This document shows positions 17,266-28,271 of a stretch of DNA of 61,434 nt, piece by piece; within the stretch, counting starts at the first letter, position 1; every line of letters starts with the position of its first letter. A model generated the notes under the pieces. It had not been told where the DNA came from, ran no database searches, and saw only the letters and a list, made by a program, of their open reading frames with translations. Both the position numbers and the translations under genes were made by a program. Source of the DNA: Aureococcus anophagefferens (taxonomy: Eukaryota; Sar; Pelagophyceae; Pelagomonadales; Pelagomonadaceae). Location of the stretch: NCBI RefSeq assembly GCF_000186865.1, contig NW_008705581.1, positions 283,428 through 344,861 of the forward strand, written 5' to 3'.

Positions 17266-18739
17266 TTACCCGTACTCCGGGAACCGGGCCCGTAGGATCT
17301 CGTCGACGCGCACCGCGAGCCGGATCGACGCCGCGGGGTACCGGGAGACGAGCCCCGCGTTGGCCCGGTCGCGCCTCGCGGCGAACGCGGCGTCGCCGGC
17401 GTCCGTCGGGAGCCCGGAGAAGAGGTGGCGCGCGTAGTCGAGCACGGAGAGCTCGTAGTGGTCCGCGGCTTCGGCCGCGGCGCCGCGCTCGGCGCCGCCG
17501 TAGCGCGCCGCGACGTACGAGGCGACGAGCCGCGCCTCGCCGCCGCCGTCGAGCGCCGCCGGGTCGACGCTGTGGATCAGGTGGAAGGCGACCTACCAAG
17601 CTGGTTGTTTTCCCACCCCAAATCTCTCGAAAAACCGTCACGGCCACAGGACGCCGAAGGCGACGTCCTGCATGCCGACGCCGACGCCGACCCACTGGAA
17701 GTCGACGAGCGCGCCGTCGCCTGGCCAGGACAAGGGTGATTCAACGTCGCTTCAACGTGAGTGTTCCGCGCGTGCGCGTTCCAAAAAAACATCTACGCTT
17801 CGAGACCGTTCCGAGAGATGATCGCTCGTCCAAGAATTAGCCAAAACGAGTGGAAAACGGCCGAGATATGAGCCTTTGAAGTTGGGAATTTCGCTCTCTT
17901 GTCCTGCCCTGGCCGTCGCCCGTGAACATGTTCATCGCCTTGGCGTCGCCGTGCACGAGCGTCGCGCGGTCGCCCGCCGCGGCGCGCTCGAGGGCCGCGG
18001 CGACGGCCGGCGCGGCGCGCGCGAGGCGCGCCGCGAGGCCGTCGAAGCGCGCGGGCCGGAGCGCGGGCGCGACGGGCCTGAAAGCGGCGAGGTACGCGGG
18101 CCAGCGCTCGACCGCCGCCGCGAGCGCGGCCGGGCCGCCGCGGAGCCGCCAGGACCAGGTGCCCGCGGACGCGTGGAGCCGCGCGCGCGCGCGCGCGACG
18201 ACGCGGCGGTCCGCGCCGGCGCGGTGGAACGCCGCGAGGAGCCGCAGCCCTGCCGCGGCGCGGGCCTCGTCGTGGGGCGAACGCTGCGCGCCCGGGCAGC
18301 GCCGGAGCACGAAGAGCGCGCCGCCGCCGGCGGCGACGCGGTCCTCGACGACGAGCGCCTCGCAGACCGGCGCGCCGCGACCGCGCAGCTCGGCGGCGAA
18401 CTCCGCGTAGAAGGTCGCCTCCACCTCGTTCGAGCGTCGGTCGGTCGCGTCCGCGCTCGCGACCTTCTTCAGGTAGAGCGCGTGCTCGGCGCCGGCGCGC
18501 GTCGTGGCGACGAGCGCCGCCGACGTCGACTGGGGCCACGCGAGCACCGTGCCGGGCACGACCCGCACGTCCGCCACGTCGTCGCAAAGGGCTGCCCCGA
18601 TGCGCTCGCGGAGGTCGATGCCGTCGAAGCGGAGCGCGCGCGCGTCCTCCTCCTGCATGGCGGCCATGGTCACGCGCTCACGCGTCGGCGCGGGGGGCAG
18701 CAAGGAAGCCGTCATGCAGGCGTTGAGCAGGGTCGCCAT
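17266..18739 (-). CDS. APH/CHK-type small-molecule kinase
   Basis: Model: complement(17266..17592, 17665..17720, 17920..18739), 400 residues. The aminoglycoside-phosphotransferase/ecdysteroid-kinase-like fold is visible. GTVLAWPQSTSAALVATT stands in for the nucleotide loop and LYLKKVAS holds the ATP-binding Lys. EVEATFYAEFAAELRGRGAPV is the C-helix region, ATLVHGDAKAMNMF the catalytic loop (HGD, Asn), and ALVDFQWVGVGVGMQDVAFHL the metal-binding DFQ motif, which replaces DFG. It should phosphorylate a small hydroxylated or amino substrate. The catalytic loop and metal-binding motif are separated by a family A introner, and a family C introner follows 56 nt later, leaving a very short exon. The start at 18739 or 18667 is undecided; it is divergent from the SEL1 gene. 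Confidence 0.8.
17593..17664 (-). mobile_element. introner, family C copy 2, GT donor
   Basis: A 72-nt intron with target GTCGCCTT on both sides (9 nt shared) and a GT donor. The element runs CGGCGTCCTGTGGCCGTGAC ... TTTCGAGAGATTT ... GGTGGGAAAAC ... CTTGGTAG. Splicing gives GMQD/VAFHLIHS. Without splicing the kinase stops at once. Confidence 0.9.
17721..17919 (-). mobile_element. introner, family A copy 7
   Basis: A 199-nt intron, sense orientation, with perfect target duplication GCGACGGC and GC donor. The ends are CAGGGCAGGACAAGAG and CTTGTCCTGGCCAG, with one substitution near the terminal AG. Splicing gives FTGDG/ALVDFQW. Confidence 0.93.
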
Positions 18740-18811
18740 CGCATTTTTGTAACTGCATTGTTTGTGCATCTTTTTGCGGAATCATCAGCTTGGCAAGCGC
18801 TTGGAAGCGAG

Positions 18812-19850
18812 ATGGCGGCCATGCCAGCTCTCGTCGGCGCCGACGGCCGCGTTTGCGTCGACGTGCCATCGCTGGAACGACTCATACGGGCCGAGGACCC
18901 GAAGAGCGCGCGCTGCCAGGACGCCTTGTTCATTCTGGGCTACTACCATCAGCGGGGTTCCCAGGGCCTCGCCAAGGACGACGCGCGCGCCTGCGACTAC
19001 TGGCGCCGCGCCGAGGGCCACGCGCGCGCCTCCTACTGCCTCGGCAACGCGCACGCCTACGGCGTCGGCGTCGACCAGGACGACGCCCGGGCCGCGTCGT
19101 ACTACGAAGTCGCGGCCGCCGCGGGCGTGCCCGAGGCGCAGAGCAACCTCGGCCTGTTCTACGCCCAGGGCCGCGGCGTCGCGAAGAACCCCGAGGCCGC
19201 GGCGACCAGCGCCCTCTTTCGAGAGATTTGACCGGGAAAACGACGAAACGTCGTCATCGACGCGCTCGGTAGGCGGCGACGTGGGCGAAGAAGGCCGCGG
19301 ACCAAGGCGTGCCGCAGAGCCAGTACTCCATCGCCATCATGCTGGCGCGCGGCGACGGCATCAAACAGGACTTCGCCAAAGCCGGCGTCCTGCGGCGGTC
19401 ATATTTTTGAGAGATTTCGACCGGGAAACCGAAAGTTCCCGGTAGGCCAAAGCGGCCTACTACTACGACAAGGCCGCGAGCCAGGGCGACGCCAACGCCA
19501 TGTGCAACTTGGCCACGATGCACAGCCGCGGCATCGGCGTCGCCCGGGACGACGCGAAGGCGACGGCGCTCCTCCGCCGCGCCGCCGACGCGGGCCACCG
19601 CGACGGCGCCGCGATGCTCGGCAGCCGCTACCTGACGGGCGCCGGCTGCGCCCAGGACTACGGCGAGGCCGTGAAGTGGCTGCGAATCGCTGCGGATAAG
19701 GGCAGCGCCGACGCCCAGTTCAATCTGGGCCTGTCCTACCACCTCGGCAACGGCGTCGCCAAGGACCCGGCGCTCGCCCTCGACTGGATCAAGAAAGCCG
19801 CGCGCCAGGGCCACGACCGCGCGATCGCGCTCCTGCAAAATAAAGCGTAA
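18812..19850 (+). CDS. SEL1-like repeat protein
   Basis: Model: join(18812..19198, 19273..19374, 19446..19850), 297 residues. After a 35-residue lead there are about seven SEL1-type helical hairpins of 36 residues. Examples are ALFILGYYHQRGSQGLAKDD, SYCLGNAHAYGVGVDQDD, SNLGLFYAQGRGVAKNPEAA, YSIAIMLARGDGIKQDFAKA, CNLATMHSRGIGVARDDAKA and FNLGLSYHLGNGVAKDP. SEL1 repeats form an alpha-solenoid for protein binding, as in ER-associated degradation and in bacterial-type adaptors. No signal peptide is obvious, so a cytosolic scaffold is likely. Both introns are family C elements inserted within repeat units. They restore ...EAAA/TWAKKAADQG... and ...DFAKA/AYYYDKAASQG..., exactly matching the repeat pattern. 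Confidence 0.88.
19199..19272 (+). mobile_element. introner, family C copy 3
   Basis: A 74-nt intron with perfect target duplication GCGGCGAC and GC donor. The element runs CAGCGCCCTC TTTCGAGAGATTT GACCGGGAAAACGAC ... GCTCGGTAG. It contains a possible hairpin, ACGACG AAA CGTCGT. Confidence 0.92.
19375..19445 (+). mobile_element. introner, family C copy 4
   Basis: A 71-nt intron with perfect target duplication GCCAAAGC and GC donor. The element runs CGGCGTCCTGCGGCGGTC ... TTTTTGAGAGATTTCGACC ... TTCCCGGTAG. It lies only 102 nt of exon downstream of another family C copy. Confidence 0.93.
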
Positions 19851-19858
19851 CAGAACCG

Positions 19859-21169
19859 CTACCCGAGCTGCTTCACGAGCGCCGGGTCGCAGCGGAGCGC
19901 GCGCGCGGCCCGGGGCGGCCGCGCCCAGTCGGCCGCGAGCACCGCGTCCGCGAAGAGGCCGCCGTCGAGCGGCGACGGCGCCCAGCCGCCGCGGAAGCGG
20001 CCCGGCGCGTCGCGGACGATCGTGAAGGGCAGCGCGAGGGGCGCGAGGCTCGCGTTGCGCGCGACGAGGCTCCGCGTGAGCGCGCAGCACGCGCAGCCCT
20101 CGCGGTCCGCCTCGGGCCGGCGCCGCGCGGTCCGCTCCCGCTTTGGGTCCGGCGCCGCGAGGTCGGCGAAGTAGGCCCCCAGGAAGCGCCGCGGCACGAC
20201 GGCGACCTGGTCGTCGACGCGCGCGGTCCGCGGACCCGCGCACGCGCCGAGGCGGCACCGCGCGAACCGCGTCGTCGACCGCGCCTGTGTGGATTCCAAC
20301 CACTGGTTTGGGGGGTCCCCACCAAACTTCAGAACTCTCTATCTCGGTCAATCGAGGTCGATTCGGCTGATTTTTGGACGAATCGATTGCTCTCGTGGAC
20401 TTCTCGAAGCACAGCGAAAGAGTCTGGTCCAAATCGTTCGATTACACGCACATTGAACTCGGGTTGAATATTTGGAATCTACACAGGACCCTTCGAGCTT
20501 CCACTGCATCTCCGCGGACACCGCCTGCTCGCACCTCGAATCTTCGACCCGACTTCAACGCGCGCGTAGTCGACCGTTTCGACGCGAGCGCTGCTGCCGT
20601 GCGTCGAGCGCTCGACGAGAGCCATCGATTCGTCCAAACATCGGCCGCATCGACGTCGACGTGGCCGCGCGAGAGACTTCGTCCCCGAACCGGCGGTCGA
20701 TCGCCGCGCGGGACGCCGCGTCCGCGGAGAACGCGCCCTCGAAGACCCAGCAGCGCATGCGCGAGTGGATGGCGTGGGGCGGGAGGGTCGCCAGCGGCGG
20801 GAACGGGCCGTACCAAAAGACGTCGAAGCGCGACTTGACCGCCCAATTGTAGTCGCCGCGTCGTCGCATGCGCGCGCCGCACGTCGCGAGCATGCCGTAC
20901 TGGTCCAAGGCGCCCGCGACGTCCGCCGCGACGTCGAGGGACACCGGCGCGTAGACGGCGGCGAGGCGGGCCCGGTCCGCGTCGCTCGGCGCGCCGCTGA
21001 CGACGAGGAAGGCGTCGACGGTCGAGGCCTCGGCGCGCAGGGCGGCGACGAAGCGTTCCTGGGACCGCCGGACGCGCTCGTGGGCGAAGGTCCGGAGCTG
21101 GCCCGTGACGCAGAGCGCGACGTCCTGGGCGGCGGCGCACGCGAGGACCGCCGCGGCGGCGGCGCGCAT
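19859..21169 (-). CDS. secreted or Golgi glycosyltransferase-like protein
   Basis: Model: complement(19859..20284, 20495..20524, 20720..21169), 301 residues. MRAAAAAVLACAAA is a signal peptide. DVALCVTGQLRTFAHERV, DAFLVVSGAPSDADRARL and AVKSRFDVFWYGPFPPL resemble algal glycosyltransferase-like families that begin with a (C/V)xSGQLR motif. ARVDDQVAVVPRRFLGAYF may hold the acidic metal-binding pair. Exact substrate unknown. The second exon is only 30 nt (AVSAEMQWKL) between two family B introners. Its downstream donor is GAAGGGTC, not GC or GT. Only that junction keeps the phase into ARSTTRFARC, so either a non-canonical donor is used or the gene is impaired. Confidence 0.65.
20285..20494 (+). 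mobile_element. introner, family B copy 3 (antisense), GA donor or decayed
   Basis: A 210-nt intron of a minus-strand gene. The ends are CTGTGTAGATTCC and GGAATCCACACAG, a slightly diverged inverted repeat. The acceptor side is GCGCGGTC; the matching donor-side octamer is GAAGGGTC (three mismatches), which makes a GA-AG intron if the original target is restored. Exact donor uncertain. Confidence 0.75.
20525..20719 (-). mobile_element. introner, family B copy 4
   Basis: A 195-nt intron, sense orientation, GC donor. The target is GCGGCGTC on the donor side and GCGGTGTC on the acceptor side (one mismatch). It begins CCGCGCGGCGATCGACCG and ends GATTCGAGGTGCGAGCAG. It lies 30 nt of exon away from family B copy 3, which is inserted in the opposite orientation. 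Confidence 0.87.
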
Positions 21170-21294
21170 GCTCCAGGGTCTTTTTTGCCTGAGAGCACGT
21201 CGCTGATTTCAAAGCGGACGCTAGCAACATTTTGGACTCCCAGGAGGATTGCACTAGATCTCCGTCATGTTTTTGCGTCGCCGAAGCACAATGC

Positions 21295-24200
21295 TTAAGC
21301 CCCGAGGGCCGTCCGGGCGGCGACGTCCGCGGCGTCCGTGCGGACGGCGTCCGTCCGGACGGCGCCCGCCTCCACCGGCGGCGCCTTCGCCGCGCCCCGG
21401 GCCGCGGCCTTGGGCGCGGCGAGGGCGCCGAACGACGAGGTCACGGACTTGGACAGGGACTCGAAGAGGTCCTGCCGGTCCTGCTTGCCGAGCTGACCGA
21501 GGACGACCATCGCGAGCGCGGCGGCGAACGTCGACGACATGAGGACGATGAGGATGTACGTGAACGCGTCGCTGGCGAAGGCGGCGTCGCGCTGCCCGAC
21601 GTGGGCCGTGGCGAAGACCATGAGCGCGTAGAAGAAGACGATGACGAGCTCCGTCTGCGCGATCTCGGAGACGAGGTCGTCGTCGTCCTCGATGTAGGGC
21701 TCGTAGAACGTGAACACGCGGTGCGAGACGATCGTCGCGAGGAGGCCGATGGCGATCTGGGAGATAGTGCCGGCCCGGAACATGCTGAGGACGCCCGTGA
21801 GGAAGATGCGCCGCAGGATCTCGTAGACGATGAAGAGGTAGCACCGCGGCTCGTACTCCTCGAAGAGGAACTCGACGTGCGCGAGCGCCGGGTCGCCGTC
21901 GCGGATCTCGAGCTTCCCCATCTGCTGGAGCCGCACGCGATGCATCGCGACGGCGCTGTCGATGACGTTGGAGCTCGCTGGCGCGTCGCGCCCCTCGTCC
22001 GCCAGCGGCGGGTTCACGCGCGCGCGCAGCCTCCAGAGCGCGACGGCGAAGCCCAGCGGGACGCCGACGGGGTAGACGAAGATCGCGACGACGGCGTAGG
22101 GCATCCACGCCCGCTTCCAGCTGTTCGACGTGCACGCGATCATCGGATCGATCTGCAGGATGGAGATGTCGTCGCCGTAGCCGCCCTCGTAGTCGAGGCA
22201 CGCGAAGTATCGCAGGCAGTAGGACGACGTCGAAGGCACGAGCACGTAGAGCGCGAACAATGACCAGTACCACGCGGCGTCGACGACCCCGGGCCGCTGT
22301 TCGCGCGCCACGCACGAGCAGCGCAGCGCCGCGGCGGCCGCGATCGCGACGAGGACGACCGGTGGGATGAGCGTCACGAAGACGAGCTTGTCGAAGTAGC
22401 GGAAGCTCCCGAAGCACTCCGGCTTCGCGAAGCTGATGAGGCTCAGGTTCACGAACGAAAAGAGCTTGAGCATGCGGTCGAAGGCGGCCGGGAACCGCAC
22501 CTGGGGCAGCGTCCACGTGATGCTCGTGACAATCTGGTACGTCGCGATGACGATCTTGAGCTTCGTCACGGCGCCCCGCTTGGCGGCCGCCTCGCCTTGC
22601 CCGTCGAGGCACGCGCCCGGCCCCCGCTGGACCGCCGCCTCCCACTCGACCGCGTCGATCACGCCGTCCCCGGACGGGTCCAAGACGTGGAGTGCGACGT
22701 CGATGCGGCCGGGTTGCAGCAGGAGCCGGAGGTTGTCGTCGCCGCACGTGCGGAGGAACTCGACGACCTCGTCGTTGCCCGCGACGGCCTCGGCGATCTC
22801 CATCCTCGTCAGCGTACCGCTGCCGTCCGCGTCGATCATGTCGAAGCACCGCCGCGCCGCGCTCAGAAACGCGGTCTCCGCCTCCTCGAGCGCCTCGTTC
22901 GCGGCGGACTCTTCGACGTCGACGACGACGGACTTTTTGGCCTGAACAGGCTCGTCTTGTTCCTCCATTTTCTCCGTGGCGATGTCCTCGGGCGCCTCGC
23001 CCTTGACGACCTCGCGGAAGACGTTCACGGCGTTCGTCCAGACCTCGGAGAGGCCGAACCGGCGCACGACCACGCCCACCACGCTGAGGAGCAGGAGCGC
23101 GGCCAGGATCGTCCCGACGATGTTCGATCCCGTCGCCTTGATCTTGTCGCCGCAGTCTTCGCAGCGGTTTTTAACGGCGTCGTAGAAGAAGTGTGCCTCG
23201 CAGGAGCCGCACAGCGGGCCCTTGTGCCCCGGCGCGCACGAGCTATTCCACCCGCCGTCGCACGACTTCTCGAGGGTGCACTCGTAAATCTTCTTCGCCC
23301 GCTCCGACACGCGCCAATAATTCTTCTTCAGGTCCATCGACTCCAAGGTCGTGCCCGCGGGGCAGCTCACGCAGTCATCTCCGTTGACCGCGCACGCGCC
23401 GTCGCACTCCAAGCAGCAATCCTTGCACGGCAGCGGCTGTCCACTTTCGGCGAGGGGCGTCTCGACGGCGTGCTGTACGTACCGTCGCTGGTCCCAGTAG
23501 TAGTCGCCGATGCACGCGTCGCAGTAGGTCTTGCCCTCCGCGAGCGTCGTCGTCGGCGAAGGACACAGCTGACACGCAAACTGCTTCGTGAGGTTGCTGT
23601 AGTAGCCCACGCGGCACGGCGAGCAGGCGACGGCGGCGGACGTCGACTCCGTGCCCGCCGGGCACGGCGCCTGCGCCGACGCGCCCGCGGCCGCGACGAA
23701 GGACCCCGGCTCCGCGAACTTGCAGTCCGTCTGGCCCGCGAGAGCCGTGTAGGACCCCGGCTGGCACGGCGTGCAGGACGCCGCGCCGGACGTCGAGTAG
23801 GTCCCCGGCGGGCACGCGACGACGAGCGCGTCCGTGGCGGCAATAAACTCACCGATCTCGACCGCCGTCTCGCCGCGGACCATCGCCAGGCTCAACGCCT
23901 CGTCGACGACGACCGACGCGAGCGAGGTGCCGGTCGCGTCCTGGCGGTCGAACGCTCGCTGCGCGTCGCCGCTCTCGATCGAATCGAGCAGCGCGGTTCT
24001 GACGGTGTCCTGGTAAAAAGTCTTGGTGTACTCCATGACGCCTTCGGAGGCGGTCTCTCCGGGGACGAGCTCGTAGACCGCGCGCGCGACGAAGCGGACC
24101 GCGTCGCTCCCGGCCGCGTCGAGGCGCCGACGCCCGGCCGAAAGGTGGACGTCCTCGGCGGAGACGTCGAAGACCGCGCCACCACCGGGCGCGTTGACGA

Positions 24201-27200
24201 TCTCGCGGACGGCGGACGCGAAGGCCTCGCGAGCCGCGTCGTCGTCGGGGAAGCGGACCGCGTCCAAGCCCGAGAGCACCAACCCGGTGCCGACCTCGAA
24301 CGTGAGCGTCGACAGCTCCGCGTTCGTCAAGCCGGCGTCCACGGGCGCGCACGTCGCCGAACCCTCGTCGCTCGTCTGTCCGTCCGGACACAGGTCGCAG
24401 GAAGACGCGCCCGAGGCGGAGTATCGGCCCGCGGGACAAACCGATGCGGCGACGGCCCCCGCGACCCAAGCGTACGTGCCCGGGAGCGCGAACGTGCAGC
24501 TCGCGGTCGCCTCGAGGTTCGCGAAGCGACCGGGGTCGCAGAGCGCGCACGTGGAGGCCTTCGCGCCCGAGTAGGAACCGGGTGGACACTTGGTCTGCTC
24601 CGACGCGCCCTCCACCTCGACGACGTAGCCCGCGTCCGCGATGACCGCGGCGACGGCGCCCGACCGCGGGACGTACGTACCGGCCTCGCAGTCGACGCAC
24701 TCGCTCGCGGCGGAGCCAGAAAATGAGCCCGCGGGGCACGGGCGTTGCCTCGACGCGCCGGCGACGTCGACGAAGGACCCAGCCTCGGCGATCTTGCAGC
24801 TAGACTCGCCGGTCGCGTCCTGGTATGTTCCGGCCTCGCAGTCGATGCACGATTTCGCGCCGGAGCCGCTGTACTTGCCCGCATCGCACGCGACCTGTTT
24901 CGACGCGCCGAGCGAGTCGACGAAGAAGCCGGCGTCCGCGAGCTTGCAGCTCGTCGCGCCGGCGTCCGGCGCATAGAACGGCGCGGCGCAGGGCGTGCAT
25001 GCGGCGTTGTTGTAGTAGCCATCAAAGGTCGCGGTCTCGACGGTCCCCGCCGGACACGTCCCCTCCGTGCAGCCGCTCCCCGAGAAGACGTCGCCGAAGC
25101 ACGCGCACGTCCCGTCGCCGCGGACGCCGTCGTCGCACTTGCCGCGCGACCGGCCGCTGCCCGCGACGCCGCAGGTGTCCGTGAGGCGCGGCGCGTTGGG
25201 GTCTTCGTCGCCCCCTTGCGGGCACGGCTCGCAGGTCTTCCCGTAGAAACCCGCCTGGCACTCGCCGCACTGCTCGATCTCTCCGGGCACCTCGTGGTCG
25301 AAGCCGCCGAGGCACTGGCAGGACGCTTCGGCGAAGACGACGTTGGTCAGATCGCAGAGGCCCTTTTTACGGCAGGCAGTGTCGCCTTGCGTGCAGTAAC
25401 CGTTTGCGAAGAAGTTGAGGCCGCCGAAGTATTCGCCCACGACGAGGTCGAGGTCGCCGTCGCCGTCGAGGTCGGCGAACGCGGGCTTGCCCCGGAAACC
25501 GACGTTGACGCCGTCGAAGGGGTTCGCGGTGCCGGGGACGGCCGCGTAGCTCGGCGCTGTCGCGGACCCGACGTTCATGTAGTAGTTGAGGACGCCCGTG
25601 CTTTCACCCACGAAAAGGTCGAGGTCACCGTCGCCGTCGAGGTCGGCGAGCGCGGGCGCGCTGTTGTAACCGACGTCGATGCCGTCGAAGGGGTTCGCGC
25701 TGCCATTGACGGCCTCGTAGCTCGGCGACGCCGCGGACCCGATGTTCTCGTAGTAGTAGAGGGCGCCGTCGTATTTGCCCACGACGAGGTCGTAGTAGTA
25801 GAGGACGCCGTTCTTTTCGTTGTCGTCCCAGGAGTTGCTGGGCATCCCGCAGCCCACGACGAGGTCGAGGTCGCCGTCGCCGTCGACGTCGCCGAACGCG
25901 GGCGCGCTGTAGTCACCGACGTCGATGCCGTCGAAGGGGTTCGCGGCGCCGGTGACGGCCGCGTATGTCGGCGACGCCGCGGACCCGACGTTCTCGAAGT
26001 AGTTGAGGACGCCGTCCTCTTCGCCCACGACGAGGTCGAGGTCGCCGTCGCCGTCGAGGTCGCCGAGCGCGGGCTTGCTGTCGTCACCGACGTCGATGCC
26101 GTCGAAGGGGCTCGCGGTGCCGGTAAGGGCCGCGTAGTTCGGCGACGCCGCGGGCCCGACGATCTCGTAGTAGTAGAGGGCGCCGTAGTTTTTCTGCCCA
26201 CGACGAGGTCGAGGTCGCCGTCGCCGTCGAGGTCGGCAAGCGCGGGCGCGATGTCGTAACCGACGTCGATGCCGTCGAAGGGGTTCGCGCTGCCGGTGAC
26301 GGCCGCGTAGCTCGGCGACGCCGCGGACCCGACGTTCTCGTAGTAGTAGAGGGCGCCGAAGTATTCGCCCACGACGAGGTCGAGGTCGCCGTCGCCGTCG
26401 AGGTCGGCCAACGCGGGCCAGCTGCCGCCGATGACGCCGAAGGGGCTCGCGTCGCCGTCGACCTCCTTGTAGCTCGGCGACGCCGCGGAGCCGACGTTCT
26501 CGTAGTAGTTGAATGCGCATACGAAGAGGTCGAGGTCGCCGTCGCCGTCGACGTCGCCGAGCGCGTGGCCACAGCCTTCTCCGACCCAGATGCCGTCGAA
26601 GGGGCTCGCGTCGCCGTCGACCTCCTTGTAGCTCGGCGACGCCGCGGACCCGACGTTCTCGTAGTAGTTGAGAGCGCGGTCGTCGTCGCCCACGACGAGG
26701 TCGAGGTCGCCGTCTCCATCGACGTCGGCGAGCGCGGGCTTTCTTCTCCAACCGACGTCGATGCCGTAGAAGGGGCTCGCGGCGCCGGTGACGGCCTCGT
26801 AGGTCGGCGACGTCGCGTTCCCGATGTTCTCGTAGTACTTGAGAACGGCGCTCACGATGCCGTCCTCTTCGCCCACGACGAGATCGAGGTCCCCGTCGTC
26901 GTCGAGGTCGCCGAGCGCGGGCGCGCCGAAGCGACCACCTTGGATGTCGTCGAAGGGACTCGTACCCGTGCGCTCGATGTAGCGGTGCAAGTTTCCCCAG
27001 CAGACGGTCGTGTCCCGCAGGACGCAGATCGTTGCGGTCGTTGCAGCCGAGTCGTCCGTCGAGCAGGAGCAGTCGTCGTTCGTCGAGTCATCGTCGTAGC
27101 TGTAGCTGAAAGCCGTCGAGTAGCTGAAAGCCGGCAAGTAGTCGTAGCCGAGCGTGTAGGCGTCCGTCTGGCGCGGGGTCGTGGACGTCGCCGCGAGCGA

Positions 27201-27239
27201 GCAGAGCGAGAGGAGCGAGTAGACGAGGCGCGGGATCAT
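21295..27239 (-). CDS. giant receptor-like protein: FG-GAP repeats, Cys-rich repeats, EF hands, multi-pass membrane domain
   Basis: About 1980 residues, read in two frames that join near 26190. The signal peptide is MIPRLVYSLLSLCSLAA. Then come nine FG-GAP/VCBS-like repeats, each with D(L/V)DGDGDLDL (calcium-binding) followed by YYYENVGSAASPSY and NPFDGIDVG. A Cys-rich stretch follows, with EGF-like and GCC2/GCC3-type units (CPAGTVETAT, CDAGKYSGSGAKSC, CPPGSYSGAKASTC). Next are a spacer with AGRRRLDAAG, a first helix IVGTILAALLLLSVVGVVV, two EF hands (DADGSGTLTRMEI, DPSGDGVIDAVEW), and about six more membrane helices. It probably senses or adheres at the cell surface and signals inside. The frame changes at GGCAGAAAAACTACGG, where other repeats have a codon-complete GGCxxxTAC. 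That could be an assembly error in the A run or a real lesion. Confidence 0.78.
25400..26990 (-). repeat. tandem FG-GAP coding repeats, DNA-level homogenised
   Basis: Nine units of about 160-190 nt encode the FG-GAP repeats. Blocks such as GACGGCGACGGCGACCTCGA and CCCTTCGACGGCATCGACGT recur almost unchanged at the nucleotide level, more alike than protein conservation requires. This points to recent duplication, unequal exchange or gene conversion. Unit 7 carries an extra insert with two copies of a VVGxxxGxLYYY segment. Confidence 0.85.
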
Positions 27240-27904
27240 GACGACGCGCCTGCGGGCGAGGGCGTCGGCGATCGGGGCGGCGCGCGATTGCGACGGGACG
27301 CGCAGTTGTGGGGCGAGAGCGTCGGCGGGTTCGGCGGGGCGAACCCGTCGACCGAGGAGCGAAAGCGTCGGGCGCGCGACGCCTCTTCGTCGACCGGAGG
27401 CGCTCGGCGGCGGGCCGGGGCATCCAGAGGCGCGTCGCGGACGACGGATGGGCCCCGCTCACCCCCCGCCCCCGTTCGATCGATTCGGCTCAAACGACGA
27501 CGGCGAGCTGCTCGCCAAGAGCTTGCTCGAATTTCGAGCGCCTCGACGCGATTTTTTTGCATGGACGCTGAGGTGCGCCCGGTAACGGCGTTGGGTTACA
27601 AACGTTTCTCCTAGGGAGCACTGTACCGCCGGCGCGAGGAGCGATTGCAGAGGCAATGCGAGCTGACCTGAGGTTGGTCAGCGGCAACGCGAAGGTCCCC
27701 CGCGGTTCCTCCCGGGCCCCCTACGTTTAGAGACGCGTCAAGGCAACGCGAAGGAGCATCTAAGGAGCGACCATTTTCGATGGCGCATGCCTTCGAGTGC
27801 TTCGCCCAGCCGGCGTCCCGTGATTTGCGCCACCCGTCCATGGGAGCCGCGACTGCCCCGCCTACGCCGGAGTCGCCCAACTCACGCGCGCACGAAGAGG
27901 CAAG
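27240..27904. other. intergenic region, no gene recognised
   Basis: GC-rich sequence between the start of the giant receptor gene and the convergent-side end of the next gene. Several short frames overlap without protein-like character. A short direct repeat GGCAACGCGAAGG occurs at about 27683 and 27741. The 5' flank of the receptor gene presumably contains its promoter. Confidence 0.4.
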
Positions 27905-28239
27905 CTACGACACCCAGGAGAGGATCGCCTCCCTCTTCTCGCGGAGCGCGGCGTCGTCGTCGTCGGCGGCGGGCGCGGGCGCCTCGGGTTCCGCCGGCGC
28001 GCTGCGGGCCGCGTAGGCGCGGGCGGCGGCGGCGAGGGCCTCGACGTCGACGTCGGGCGCGGGCGCGGGCGCCGCGGCCGCGGCCTTGCGCCGCGCCTTC
28101 TCGTCGGATTTCTCCCGTCGCTTCTTCTTGTTCTCCTTGCGCCGCTGCGACTTCGACGGCCCGTCGCGCGCGGCCAGGCGCTCGACGGTGCCCCGTAGCT
28201 TCGCCGCCCACGCGGGGTGCATGCGCAGCACCGTCTCGT

Positions 28240-28271
<32 letters not shown>

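Noticed and set aside
25400..26990. CRISPR-like or satellite array
   Set aside because: The repeats are in-frame coding units for FG-GAP motifs with calcium-binding Asp residues.
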